A DNA stretch of 64,000 nucleotides from Motiliproteus sp036964625. Its GTDB lineage: Bacteria > Pseudomonadota > Gammaproteobacteria > Pseudomonadales > Balneatricaceae. Position 1 is the stretch's first letter. Each line of letters starts with the position of its first letter. The notes under the pieces were generated by a model. That model searched no databases, had not been told where the DNA came from, and worked only from the letters and a program-made list of their open reading frames with translations. The stretch is from NCBI GenBank assembly GCA_036964625.1, contig JBALTG010000004.1, forward strand, positions 1 to 64,000, given 5' to 3'. A program made the translations under genes and the position numbers. Below are positions 8,343-16,893 of the stretch, piece by piece.

Positions 8343-8482
8343 ACAGACAGTATATCTATCGATCGGATGGTTTGTTGTTAAATAAGTGGATCAGGATGCG
8401 GTGGTACGGATAGGTTTGAAAGTTAGACTCTGCTAATATGCATGAAAGGTTGAATTAGTGGGTACTCAATTGAGGGTTGTTC

Positions 8483-8695
8483 ATGAATGTTGATAAGGCG
8501 GTGTTCCTGTTTGCAGGTTGTATGATTTTAGCTAGTCTGGCGTTATCCCAGCTGCATCATCCGTACTGGCTTTGGCTCACGGCCTTCGCTGGTGCTAATA
8601 TGATCCAGGCTTCTGTTACAGGATTCTGCCCGGCGGCGATGGTTTTTAAGTTACTGGGGTTGGCGGGAGGCTGCGCATTTAAGGGGCGTACCTAG
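8483..8695 (+). CDS. Small inner-membrane protein, YgaP-like transmembrane domain (DUF2892)
   Basis: A 70-residue protein with two hydrophobic segments (KAVFLFAGCMILASLALS, and WLWLTAFAGANMIQASVTG) and the family's FCPAA motif near the end. In E. coli YgaP this domain anchors a rhodanese; stand-alone versions are common and uncharacterised. TGAGGG lies just upstream of ATG 8483; a TTG at 8477 would add two residues. A hairpin repeat element begins three bases before its stop codon ends. Confidence 0.82.
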   Translation: MNVDKAVFLFAGCMILASLALSQLHHPYWLWLTAFAGANMIQASVTGFCPAAMVFKLLGLAGGCAFKGRT

Positions 8696-8858
8696 GAGGT
8701 TGACCGAGAATAGCGAGCGTAGCGAGAGAGCTGTATTTTGAGTCAGATTTATCGTTCATTTGCGAAGAATAGTGGTTCTATTTGCCAAAAATGAGCGTCA
8801 AATCTGGCCAAAATACAGGTTTCGCAGTAGGTCAGTCTATTCTCGGTCAGCCTCCTAG
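8692..8858. repeat. 167-bp long-hairpin element with 22-bp terminal inverted repeats (family A)
   Basis: The left end CTAGGAGGTTGACCGAGAAT and the right end ATTCTCGGTCAGCCTCCTAG are inverse complements with one mismatch. The arms continue pairing inward: CTGTATTTTG with CAAAATACAG (minor interruptions), CAGATTT with AAATCTG, TTCATTT with AAAATGAG. They converge on an apical hairpin AATAG-TGGTT-CTATT. The whole element can fold as one hairpin. No transposase is encoded. It overlaps the last codon of the small membrane protein gene. Confidence 0.85.
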
Positions 8859-8860
8859 CC

Positions 8861-8904
8861 GCAGTCTGTCGGACTTGGTCGGTCGTAGCGTCAAGTCCGA
8901 CAGG
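8861..8904. repeat. 44-bp minimal hairpin of repeat family B
   Basis: CTGTCGGACTTG pairs perfectly with CAAGTCCGACAG across a loop containing GGTCGTAGCG. These are the outer arms of the 11.56 kb element with the interior missing. It lies two bases after the preceding element. Confidence 0.75.
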
Positions 8905-9353
8905 ATTCTTTCGGGGGGCTACGGTGTTTATTACTTCCTAAGTGGATAAAGGCAGCTCTGCGCTCCCTTTTTCTTGTTGCTGGCGTCAGTGAGCGCCCTG
9001 CTAGTCTGGACGCCCATGATTGGGTTGAATATGATCAGGAGCGGAGTGTGCTTATTGTGTTTTTACAGTACTGCCAGCGCTTCGTAATGCTGGCAGTACT
9101 GTCGAATAGTGGCTACGGCGTAAGGTTGTGATTGCCGATAATGCTGGGAACCTGGCGCGATGCTGGGAGCCTTAGGATGCGGGAGTGTTGGGGTTTTAGG
9201 ATGCAGGGCACAGCAGGAAGGTCTATTATATGTGCTAATAGATATTTTTAGTTAGCATGAGTCTGGGGACGGAATCTTAGTATCAATCAAGGGTCAAAAA
9301 TCAATATAGCATGATTTTTGGCCCTGATTCTCGCATGCGCGTGGAGATGAATG
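8905..9353. other. Intergenic region with a 14-bp-arm palindrome, no gene seen
   Basis: About 450 bases without a supported gene. The only clear structure is an inverted repeat at 9065-9102: ACAGTACTGCCAGC and GCTGGCAGTACTGT around a 10-base loop. It is perfect in both arms but lacks a following T-run on either strand. Short GATGCTGGGA and TTAGGATGC direct repeats occur at 9140-9205. The promoter for the 9354 gene should be here. Confidence 0.6.
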
Positions 9354-9722
9354 ATGGATAAGGAGTTAAAGCCGTTATCGGATGTTTGGCTTGAGTTGCA
9401 GCTTGTAATGATGAGTGCGGATGTCTCGCTAGATGATCGGCGCCGCCTTGAAAAGCTGCTGGAACATTTAAAAGAGCATGTCAATCACAATCAGGATAAA
9501 GAGCGTAAAATGGTATTGCGCTGGTTCGCCTCCCGATTGAGTAGTCGCTTGTTTTCAAATCATTACCGTCAGTTGCTATTGGAGCTTGCCAATCTGATGT
9601 CGTCAATCTGGGTCGGCTCTCCAAAGTTTCGTACTAGCGAAGAGGTGTTGTCGTGGTTGCAGGAGTCGCCATCTTCTGTAGTGGTTGATGAGTTGGAGGC
9701 GCGGCGAAAAGAACAGGCTTAG
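9354..9722 (+). CDS. Orphan helical cytoplasmic protein
   Basis: A 122-residue protein, strongly charged, with predicted long helices (DDRRRLEKLLEHLKEHV, and HYRQLLLELANLMSS) and no signal or membrane segment. GTGGAG precedes the start; ATG 9354 is spaced better than ATG 9351. I do not recognise a family. It stands alone between repeat-bearing intergenic regions and the decayed ast locus, so it is accessory. Confidence 0.6.
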   Translation: MDKELKPLSDVWLELQLVMMSADVSLDDRRRLEKLLEHLKEHVNHNQDKERKMVLRWFASRLSSRLFSNHYRQLLLELANLMSSIWVGSPKFRTSEEVLSWLQESPSSVVVDELEARRKEQA

Positions 9723-9999
9723 GGTTGGCTCGCAAATGGTATCGGAATTACGATGAGTGTTTACATGTTAAACACCTAGCGCCCGATGTTGGGAGGGCTA
9801 TAGCTCGTTTTAAGCGTGGTCTGGTGTAGTTTACGGACTAGGGCTATTAGCGCCCCGATAACGACCAGCGCGGGAAGGGATAGACCGCGCCCAACCCAAG
9901 AATCTGAGTTAGCTTATTATGGGCGGTGCGGGATTGTAACAGCCGTTTTGGATCAGTCGTACCTTCAGCCGCTAAGCGATCCCGGTAATGCTGGCCCAA
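9723..9999. other. Intergenic region with a possible membrane-gene remnant
   Basis: On the minus strand, from about 9912 to the stop at 9776, one frame reads GRGLSLPALVVIGALIALV followed by basic residues. This looks like the end of a membrane protein. A stop codon lies just upstream and no start codon or ribosome site is visible, so I treat it as a remnant or chance frame. Confidence 0.35.
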
Positions 10000-10419
10000 C
10001 TATCGATTGAGTCGGGCAAAGAGGGCGTTGCTCATTAGGGTGGCGGGGTTAGCGGTCGTGATCTCCTGCTTATTGAACTCGACCCGCAACCGCAGGCACG
10101 CCGGGCCTCCACCGTTACTCATACTCTGCTTCAGATCAACCACCCGGAACTTATTGGTCGGGTTATCCCCAGCTTTAATACCCTGTAGTAGCACCCTTAC
10201 CTGTGGATTGCAGCGGCACTCTTCCGGCACTACCATCAGTTGCTGACCGTCCCACAGGCTCAGTAGCTGAGAGTTGAACCAATAGCTTTTTACCGCGTCC
10301 CGGACGATCGCTTGCGAAGCTTCAAAGGTCTGGCGGGCCGGGTAACGCATCGGTCGAGGCTGGCTGGCGTCGATATGGCCGTTGATCTGGCGACCGCCGA
10401 TAAACACTGATGTGCTCAT
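10000..10419 (-). pseudogene. astD/astB deletion scar (succinylarginine dihydrolase remnant)
   Basis: A 139-codon open frame that is mostly pieces of AstB. The segment RYPARQTFEASQAI matches the middle of AstB. It then jumps to VRDAVKSYWFNSQLL and VVPEECR, and on to QSMSNGGGPACLRLRV, which holds the catalytic cysteine. About 100 AstB residues between these blocks, the first half with the other catalytic residues, and the last 40 or so residues are missing. The first 18 residues (MSTSVFIGGRQINGHIDA) look more like the start of AstD, the gene that normally sits between astA and astB. Its ATG overlaps the astA stop (ATGA). An active dihydrolase is very unlikely. Confidence 0.8.
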
Positions 10420-11447
10420 CAGGCCCTTCTCGGTGAAGACAGGGGCGCTATGCGGACGGTATCGCCTGCGTTAACATGTAATGCCGCGGCGATAACCGGG
10501 GTGACCGTAACGATGTGATTGGCTTGCAGTGCCACAGGGCTTAAGCAGCAGCGGAATCCATTGGGTTGGGTGTTGGCGATCAGATAGGGCTCGCCCTGAT
10601 GCTGCAGCTCTGCGATCTGTACCTTGTAATGCTGGCTTTCGCGCACCACGCGGATATTTCGCAGCCGGGCTTGCAGCAGCGGTCCGCCGTCGAAAATATC
10701 GATGTAGCCGCTGTAGTGAAAGCCTTCGTTTTCCAGCAAACGCCGGGCCGGAGTGGTGTTGTCGTGGGTCTGGCCGATGGCGTCCTGGGCGTCTTGCGGC
10801 AGCAGGTTGGTATAGATCGGGTTGCGCGGCATCAGTTCGGCGATAAATACCTTATTCTGGCCCGAGAGTAGATCGGCCTGGGCAAAGTCCATCGAGAAGA
10901 AATGCCTGCCAAGGCCTTCCCAGAACGGCGAGACACCGCGCGTATCGGACCGACCACGCATCTCGGCGATGACGTTTTCGGTAAAGCGCTGCGGATACTC
11001 GGCCATAAACATAAATCGGGACTTGGAAAGCAGGCTGCCATTCTTACTGTGGCGGTAATCTGGATCCAGGAATAGGGTGCAGATCTCTGAATGGCCGGTA
11101 TGGTCGTTGCTGAGGGTTAGGGTGTGCATCGGGTTATATACTTTTAACTCACGCGAGGCGTGCACCAGGGTGCCGACGCGATAGTTGTACCAAGGCTCTC
11201 GTAAGCCAACCGCCGACTCGATGCCACAGAGGCCGATAACCTGATCCGTACTGAGGTCTTCCAGCACGAACAGATACAGCGCTTCTGCGAGCGGTTCAGG
11301 GGCGCTAAACGACTCCAGCGCCCATTCCAGTTTGCGCCGAACCGCGGCTTCGTCGGGTTGCAGCGAGGTGAACCCGGGGCCGGTCTGTTGGGCCAGGCCC
11401 CAGAGTGCTTCCCAGTCGTGGCGTTGGATAGGACGGATCAACATCAT
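10419..11447 (-). CDS. astA: Arginine N-succinyltransferase
   Basis: A 342-residue protein of full AstA length. It contains the family blocks WYNYRVGTLVHASRELKVYN, LSNDHTGHSEICTLFL, LLSKSRFMFMAEYP, VSPFWEGLGRHFFSMDF and GYIDIFDGGPLLQARL. AstA transfers succinyl from succinyl-CoA to arginine, the first step of ammonia-producing arginine catabolism. I chose ATG 11447 (MMLIRPIQ), which follows AAAGGGA; the frame is open further upstream. AstB downstream is a deletion remnant and astC, astD and astE are absent here, so the pathway cannot run from this locus. Confidence 0.93.
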   Translation of the reverse strand: MMLIRPIQRHDWEALWGLAQQTGPGFTSLQPDEAAVRRKLEWALESFSAPEPLAEALYLFVLEDLSTDQVIGLCGIESAVGLREPWYNYRVGTLVHASRELKVYNPMHTLTLSNDHTGHSEICTLFLDPDYRHSKNGSLLSKSRFMFMAEYPQRFTENVIAEMRGRSDTRGVSPFWEGLGRHFFSMDFAQADLLSGQNKVFIAELMPRNPIYTNLLPQDAQDAIGQTHDNTTPARRLLENEGFHYSGYIDIFDGGPLLQARLRNIRVVRESQHYKVQIAELQHQGEPYLIANTQPNGFRCCLSPVALQANHIVTVTPVIAAALHVNAGDTVRIAPLSSPRRA

Positions 11448-11561
11448 GATGTTTGATTCCCTTTTTATCTCTGTTGTGGCCGGCAGGGTGATTGTCTGAG
11501 GCCTTTGTTTGAAATAATAGACAAAGTGGTTCACCTGCACCTTAACTGCTCAATACAGCGA

Positions 11562-11730
11562 CTAGCAGTCTGTCGGACTTGACCGGTCGTAGCGAGGGGA
11601 AGACCGATTTGAGACAGTTTTCGAACTCTTTTGAGGCTAATAGTGGTTCTATTAAACGAAAAAGAGGGTGGAAAATGGCCAAAGTCGGCTTTCCCGGAGT
11701 AGATCAGCGTTAAGTCCGACAGGCTGCTAG
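11562..11730. repeat. 169-bp long-hairpin element (family B)
   Basis: The ends CTAGCAGTCTGTCGGACTT and AAGTCCGACAGGCTGCTAG are inverse complements with one mismatch. Inner arms pair in blocks (GACCGATTT with AAAGTCGGC, GTTTTC with GAAAAT, CTCTTTT with AAAAGAG) up to the same apical AATAG-TGGTT-CTATT hairpin found in the 8.69 kb element. It shares the GTAGCGAG block and TGGCCAAA with that copy, but most arm bases differ while pairing is kept. It lies upstream of astA and fhs, which diverge. Confidence 0.85.
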
Positions 11731-12001
11731 CATCGCTAGATCGGTAGCTGCGAACCGTGTTATACGGTTGTAAATGGCTGCTTCAGGCAGTAACTCGCGG
11801 TTGTTTTCCTGTGGTCCCTAAAGCGCTAGGGGTTGAGCGGTTGCGCCCGTAAAGCATCGCCTGTAATCACTCATAGAGTTTAGCGCGTAGCTTCCGAGGT
11901 GGGTCTGATTTTCTGTTAGGAGTGCGTTGCAGTGCGCTAGATTTTAGCGCTCGCCTTTGCAATAACTGGGTGTTAGATTCGAATAAAAATGGAGCATAAC
12001 C

Positions 12002-13690
12002 ATGATGACCCAGCCTGAGCCCCTTACCGATATTGAGATCGCTCGTGGTGCCGCACAAAGGCCTATAGCTGAGGTTGGCGTTGCTTTAGGGATCAATGCC
12101 GATGAGCTGATACCCTATGGCTGGGATAAAGCCAAACTCAGCCTGGAGCTGTTTAAACGGGTTCAGTCCCGTCCTGACGGTAAGCTAATTCTGGTGTCGG
12201 CGATCCATCCCACGCCCGCCGGAGAGGGGAAGACCACCACCACGATTGGACTGGGTGATGGTCTGCGTAAGATCGGCAAAAATGCCTCGATCTGCCTGCG
12301 CGAGCCCTCGATGGGCCCCTGTTTTGGGGTGAAGGGCGGTGCTGCCGGGGGTGGTTACTCACAGGTGATCCCGATGGAGGATATCAATCTCCACTTCACC
12401 GGTGATTTTCACGCCATCGGTCTGGCGCATAATCTGCTCGCTGCAGTCCTCGATAACCATCTGCATCAGGGCAACGCGCTGAATATCGATAGCCGCCGAG
12501 TCGTCTGGAGGCGGGTCGTGGATATGAATGACCGCGCACTCCGCAAAGTTAATATCGGCTTGGGCGGTCCTGCTAACTCGATGCCGCGCGAAAGCGGTTT
12601 TGATATTACCGTCGCCTCGGAGGTCATGGCGATCCTCTGTCTGGCCCTGAGCTTGAATGAGTTGAAGCAGCGTCTGGGCGATATCATCGTCGCCTACCGT
12701 TACGACGGCACGCCGGTTGCTGCGCGTGATCTCAAAGTTCAGGGTGCAATGGCGGTGCTGCTAAAAGACGCCTTCAAACCCAACCTGGTGCAAACGCTGG
12801 AGCATACTCCGGCGTTTGTGCATGGGGGGCCTTTTGCCAATATTGCCCATGGCTGCAACTCATTGATTTCGACCAGGCTGGCTTTGAAGCTCACCGATTA
12901 CGTAGTGACTGAGGCCGGTTTTGGCGCGGACCTGGGTGCTGAGAAATTCCTTAATATCGTCTGCCGAAAGTCCGGTCTACAGCCTGATGTGGTGGTTCTG
13001 GTCGTTACCGTTCGGGCCTTGAAATTCCATGGCGGGGTTGCCCTGGATCAGCTCGGACGGGAGGATCTTGGTGCGGTCGAGCGGGGGGTGGAAAACCTGC
13101 GCAAACATATCGATAACATCCACCTGTTCCACCTTCCGGTGCTGGTGTCTATCAACTGCTTTAACGCCGACACCGAGGCCGAGATCCGCTGCATCCGGGA
13201 TAAATGCGACTACCTCGGCGTTCCGGTTGTCCCCTGCCGTAATTGGTCCGAGGGTGGGGCCGGTGCTGTAGACCTGGCCACCGCGGTGGTTGAGCGGATC
13301 GATCAGAGCAGCGGTAACTTCCAACTCCTCTATCCCGATGAGATGCCGCTGTGGAATAAGATCAAGACGATCGCGCACAGGATCTATGGTGCCGATGATA
13401 TTCTCGGTGATAAAAAACTCAGAGATAAAATCCACGCCCTTGAGGGTGCTGGCTATGGCCATCTGCCGATCTGTATGGCCAAGACTCAATACAGTTTCTC
13501 TACCGATCCGGCCCTGCGCGGGCGCCCGGAAGGTTTTGACGTCCCCCTGCGTGATGTCAGGCTTGCTGCGGGCGCTGGCTTTATCGTCGTCCTTACCGAT
13601 AACGTGATGACCATGCCCGGATTGCCTCAAAACCCCTCTTCCGAGCTCATCGATCTGGATGAGCAGGAACAGGTGGTCGGGTTGTTTTAG
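12002..13690 (+). CDS. fhs: Formate--tetrahydrofolate ligase
   Basis: A 562-residue protein of normal length. The P-loop TPAGEGKTTTTIGLGDGL, the conserved REPSMGPCFGVKGGAAGGGY, the HFTGDFHAIGLAHNLL block and GGPFANIAHGCNS are all present. Fhs makes 10-formyl-THF from formate, THF and ATP, feeding one-carbon units into purine and Met-tRNA formylation. GGAG lies seven bases before the start. About 270 bases separate it from the upstream repeat element; I see no riboswitch there. Transcribed alone; a repeat lies between it and clpS. Confidence 0.97.
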   Translation: MMTQPEPLTDIEIARGAAQRPIAEVGVALGINADELIPYGWDKAKLSLELFKRVQSRPDGKLILVSAIHPTPAGEGKTTTTIGLGDGLRKIGKNASICLREPSMGPCFGVKGGAAGGGYSQVIPMEDINLHFTGDFHAIGLAHNLLAAVLDNHLHQGNALNIDSRRVVWRRVVDMNDRALRKVNIGLGGPANSMPRESGFDITVASEVMAILCLALSLNELKQRLGDIIVAYRYDGTPVAARDLKVQGAMAVLLKDAFKPNLVQTLEHTPAFVHGGPFANIAHGCNSLISTRLALKLTDYVVTEAGFGADLGAEKFLNIVCRKSGLQPDVVVLVVTVRALKFHGGVALDQLGREDLGAVERGVENLRKHIDNIHLFHLPVLVSINCFNADTEAEIRCIRDKCDYLGVPVVPCRNWSEGGAGAVDLATAVVERIDQSSGNFQLLYPDEMPLWNKIKTIAHRIYGADDILGDKKLRDKIHALEGAGYGHLPICMAKTQYSFSTDPALRGRPEGFDVPLRDVRLAAGAGFIVVLTDNVMTMPGLPQNPSSELIDLDEQEQVVGLF

Positions 13691-13710
13691 CCACGGGCGT
13701 AACTATTAAT

Positions 13711-13852
13711 CAGGCGGGTTAATAGGAGGCGCAAGGATGCGTCAACAGGGGTCTAAGAACCATGCGAATCCTCGGAAATCAATCAGTTCCACGCGACTGT
13801 GGCAGGGTCGAGGGGGCTATGGGCAAATAGCTATGGAACCTATTTGTCCCTC
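13711..13852. repeat. Single inverted copy of the 136-bp repeat family
   Basis: Begins CAGGCGGGTTAATAGGAGGC, the inverse complement of the end block of the repeat at position 1, and ends with the AAATAGCTATGGAACCTATTT palindrome block. It lies between the fhs stop and clpS. Internal bases are more diverged from the leftmost array than the array copies are from each other. Confidence 0.82.
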
Positions 13853-13947
13853 AGATTGATAGCATCGCAGCAAACGACTTCGCAGGGGAGGTGTCTTCCT
13901 GTAAGGGGCGATGTATCATTAATCTAATCTAATTTGTGCAGGTTGTA

Positions 13948-14298
13948 ATGATGATATACGCCGATCCAATCCGGCTTTCTAGGAACTCGGAAGAGTTTGA
14001 GGATGGTGCCGGGGTGGCAACCCAGACAGCGAAGCCGGCGTTGAAGCCGCCGTCCATGTATAAGGTGATTTTACTCAATGATGACTATACTCCGATGGAC
14101 TTCGTGGTTGATGTGTTGACGCTGTTTTTTACGATGAATGAAGAAAAGGCAACGCAGGTGATGTTGGCTATCCATACTCAGGGCAGGGCGGTTTGCGGGA
14201 TCTATCCGCGCGATATCGCTGAAACTAAAGCGGCCCAGGTGAATCAATACTCTAGAGACAACAAATATCCCTTGCTCTGTGAAGTAGACCAGGCATGA
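13948..14298 (+). CDS. clpS: ATP-dependent Clp protease adaptor ClpS
   Basis: A 116-residue protein. After a variable N-terminal tail it carries the ClpS core: YKVILLNDDYTPMDFVVDVL, MLAIHTQGRAVCGIYPRDIA, ending NKYPLLCEV. The NDD and H residues that bind N-terminal Leu/Phe/Trp/Tyr are present. ClpS delivers N-degron substrates to ClpA. Start ATG 13948 follows CAGG; a GTG at 13936 would add four residues. clpA starts 21 bases downstream. Confidence 0.95.
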   Translation: MMIYADPIRLSRNSEEFEDGAGVATQTAKPALKPPSMYKVILLNDDYTPMDFVVDVLTLFFTMNEEKATQVMLAIHTQGRAVCGIYPRDIAETKAAQVNQYSRDNKYPLLCEVDQA

Positions 14299-14319
14299 TC
14301 CGATTCAGAGGTGGTAAAA

Positions 14320-16593
14320 GTGCTGAATAAAGAGCTTGAGCTAACGTTAAGTTTGGCGTTCCAGGAGGCTCGCGATAAGCGTCACGAGTTCATGACAGTC
14401 GAACATCTGTTGTTGGCGCTGTTGCGCAATCACTCAGCAATAGGGGTTTTGCAGGCCTGTGGCGCTGATATAGATAAGTTGCGAACTAGTTTGAATGCGT
14501 TCGTTGAGTCGACCACACCGCTCATTCCTGTCCAGGATTTAGACCGTGAAACCCAGCCAACGCTGGGTTTTCAGCGGGTGCTGCAGCGGGCGGTGTTTCA
14601 TGTGCAATCGTCCGGAAAGTCCGAAGTTACCGGGGCTAACGTACTGGTTGCGATCTTTAGTGAGCAAGAGAGCCAGGCGGTTTATTGCCTGAGTCAGCAA
14701 GGCGTTGAGCGGATCGACGTGATCAATTACATCTCTCATGGTGTTCCTAAGGTGCTCGATAATGAGCATCGTCTGGAAGAACCAGAGCAGGCCGGTGATG
14801 AGGTTGATGGCGGTGCCGATTCCGGTGCGCTGGCTAAGTATTCCATCAATCTTAATGCTCAGGCTGCGCTTGGAAAAATCGATCCTCTGGTGGGGCGTCA
14901 GGAAGAAGTTGAGCGTGTTATTCAGATTCTGTCTCGCCGGCGTAAGAATAATCCGCTGTTGGTTGGAGAGGCCGGTGTTGGTAAAACCGCAATAGCGGAG
15001 GGTTTGGCCAAGCTGATCATCGAGGATAAGGTTCCGGAGGTGATCGCCAATAGCGTGGTTTATTCTCTGGATATGGGCGCCTTGCTGGCCGGTACTAAGT
15101 ATCGAGGCGATTTCGAGAAGCGTCTTAAGGGGTTGTTGGCGGAGATTGTGGCTAAGCCCGGAAGTGTTTTATTTATCGATGAAATTCATACCATTATCGG
15201 CGCGGGGGCTGCGTCAGGTGGTGCGATGGACGCGTCTAATTTGCTTAAGCCGTTGCTGAGTTCAGGAGAGTTGCGCTGTCTGGGTTCGACCACCTTTCAG
15301 GAGTTCCGGGGTGTTTTCGAAAAAGATCGTGCGTTAGCGCGTCGGTTCCAGAAAATAGATGTGCTTGAGCCGTCTGTTGAGGAGACCTATCAGATACTCC
15401 GTGGTCTGCAGTCTCGGTTTGAAGAACACCATAAACTCAGCTATACCCCTGAGGCGCTGCGTGCTGCTTCAGAGCTGGCTGATCGCTATATTAATGATCG
15501 GCATATGCCTGATAAGGCGATCGACGTTGTTGATGAGGCAGGCGCTTATCAGCAGCTTAAGAGCCAGGAAGAGCGTAAAGAGTTGATCGATGTGGTGGAT
15601 ATCGAAGCGATTGTCGCCAAGATTGCACGGATTCCGCCTAAGAGCGTGTCGGCGTCTGACAAGCAGGCGTTGGCTAAATTAGAAGATAACCTGAAGATGG
15701 TGGTCTTTGGGCAGGATAAGGCGATTGATCTGCTGGTTGTTGCGATTAAGCTCTCACGGGCCGGGCTGAATGAGCCGCATAAGCCGGTGGGATCATTCCT
15801 GTTTGCGGGTCCTACCGGTGTTGGTAAAACCGAGGTTACATCGCAGTTGGCGCGGATCATGGGGATCGAGCTGGTGCGTTTTGATATGTCCGAATATATG
15901 GAGCGGCATACGGTATCGCGGTTGATCGGCGCCCCACCGGGCTACGTTGGCTATGACCAGGGTGGGTTGTTGACCGAGGCGATTACCCGGACTCCGCACT
16001 GCGTCCTGTTGCTGGACGAGATCGAGAAGGCGCATCCTGATGTGTTTAACCTTTTGTTGCAGGTGATGGATAACGGCACCCTGACCGATAACAACGGCCG
16101 CAAAGCTGACTTCCGAAATGTGATTTTAGTGATGACAACCAACGCTGGGGCTGAAGATCTGAGTCGGCGTTCCATGGGCTTTACTCATCAGGACCACAGC
16201 AGTGATGGCATGGAAGCGATTCGCAAGATGTTCACACCGGAGTTCCGTAATCGTCTCGATGCCGTTATTCAGTTTGCCGCATTGGACACAGATGTGATCA
16301 AAGGTGTCGTGGATAAATTCCTGATCCAGCTTCAGGCGCAGCTCGATGATAAGAGAGTGCATCTGTTGGTGGATGCCGAGGCTAGAGATTGGCTTGCGGT
16401 ACGGGGTTATGACGAGAAGATGGGGGCGCGTCCGATGGCTCGTTTGATTCAGGAGCAGATCAAAAGACCGCTGGCCGAGCAGGTGCTGTTTGGTGAGTTG
16501 GTTGAGGGTGGGGAAGTGAGAGTGTCTGTTGAGGGGGGCGGGCTGAGATTCGCTTACGAGGCGGCTAAGCAAGCCACCTCGTCAACGGTTTGA
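14320..16593 (+). CDS. clpA: ATP-dependent Clp protease ATP-binding subunit ClpA
   Basis: A 757-residue AAA+ unfoldase. It has the N-terminal repeat domain (to about 145), AAA-1 with GEAGVGKTAIAEGLA and LFIDEIHTIIGAG, and AAA-2 with GPTGVGKTEVT and LLLDEIEKAHPDV. GTG 14320 (MLNKELELTLS) matches the usual ClpA start and follows GAGGTGG; an in-frame GTG at 14311 overlaps that ribosome site. ClpA with ClpP degrades substrates brought by ClpS. Two further genes of the N-degron route, bpt and aat, follow within 2 kb. Confidence 0.97.
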   Translation: MLNKELELTLSLAFQEARDKRHEFMTVEHLLLALLRNHSAIGVLQACGADIDKLRTSLNAFVESTTPLIPVQDLDRETQPTLGFQRVLQRAVFHVQSSGKSEVTGANVLVAIFSEQESQAVYCLSQQGVERIDVINYISHGVPKVLDNEHRLEEPEQAGDEVDGGADSGALAKYSINLNAQAALGKIDPLVGRQEEVERVIQILSRRRKNNPLLVGEAGVGKTAIAEGLAKLIIEDKVPEVIANSVVYSLDMGALLAGTKYRGDFEKRLKGLLAEIVAKPGSVLFIDEIHTIIGAGAASGGAMDASNLLKPLLSSGELRCLGSTTFQEFRGVFEKDRALARRFQKIDVLEPSVEETYQILRGLQSRFEEHHKLSYTPEALRAASELADRYINDRHMPDKAIDVVDEAGAYQQLKSQEERKELIDVVDIEAIVAKIARIPPKSVSASDKQALAKLEDNLKMVVFGQDKAIDLLVVAIKLSRAGLNEPHKPVGSFLFAGPTGVGKTEVTSQLARIMGIELVRFDMSEYMERHTVSRLIGAPPGYVGYDQGGLLTEAITRTPHCVLLLDEIEKAHPDVFNLLLQVMDNGTLTDNNGRKADFRNVILVMTTNAGAEDLSRRSMGFTHQDHSSDGMEAIRKMFTPEFRNRLDAVIQFAALDTDVIKGVVDKFLIQLQAQLDDKRVHLLVDAEARDWLAVRGYDEKMGARPMARLIQEQIKRPLAEQVLFGELVEGGEVRVSVEGGGLRFAYEAAKQATSSTV

Positions 16594-16604
16594 GCTAACG
16601 GATA

Positions 16605-16823
16605 TTAACGGGCGCGGTAAACAATCCGCCCCTTGCTTAGGTCGTAGGGGGTTAGTTCTACTTTTACAGAGTCGCCGGTCAGAATTCGGATATAGTGCTT
16701 GCGCATTTTTCCGGAGATGTGAGCGGTGACTACATGCCCATTTTCTAGCTCTACCCGGAACATAGTGTTCGGCAGAGTGTCGATAATGGTGCCTTCCATT
16801 TCAATACTTTCTTCTTTGGCCAT
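16605..16823 (-). CDS. infA: Translation initiation factor IF-1
   Basis: A 72-residue protein, the exact family length, with the S1/OB-fold pattern EGTIIDTLPNTMFRVELENG and KVELTPYDLSKGRIVYR. IF-1 occupies the A site during initiation. It converges with clpA 11 bases away and lies downstream of bpt on the same strand. Confidence 0.98.
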   Translation of the reverse strand: MAKEESIEMEGTIIDTLPNTMFRVELENGHVVTAHISGKMRKHYIRILTGDSVKVELTPYDLSKGRIVYRAR

Positions 16824-16893
16824 TACTGGACTTACCTCTGGTACTAATTATGTCTGCTGCGGGTGCACTAAGGCGCGGTATTCTGCCGTATTT

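Noticed and set aside
9065..9102. Intrinsic terminator
   Set aside because: The hairpin is strong, but neither strand has a T-run after it and no gene ends just before it; it is reported as an unexplained palindrome instead.
12977..13630. 217-codon minus-strand open frame
   Set aside because: It lies entirely within fhs on the opposite strand, and fhs is unmistakable; it has no ribosome site or family pattern.
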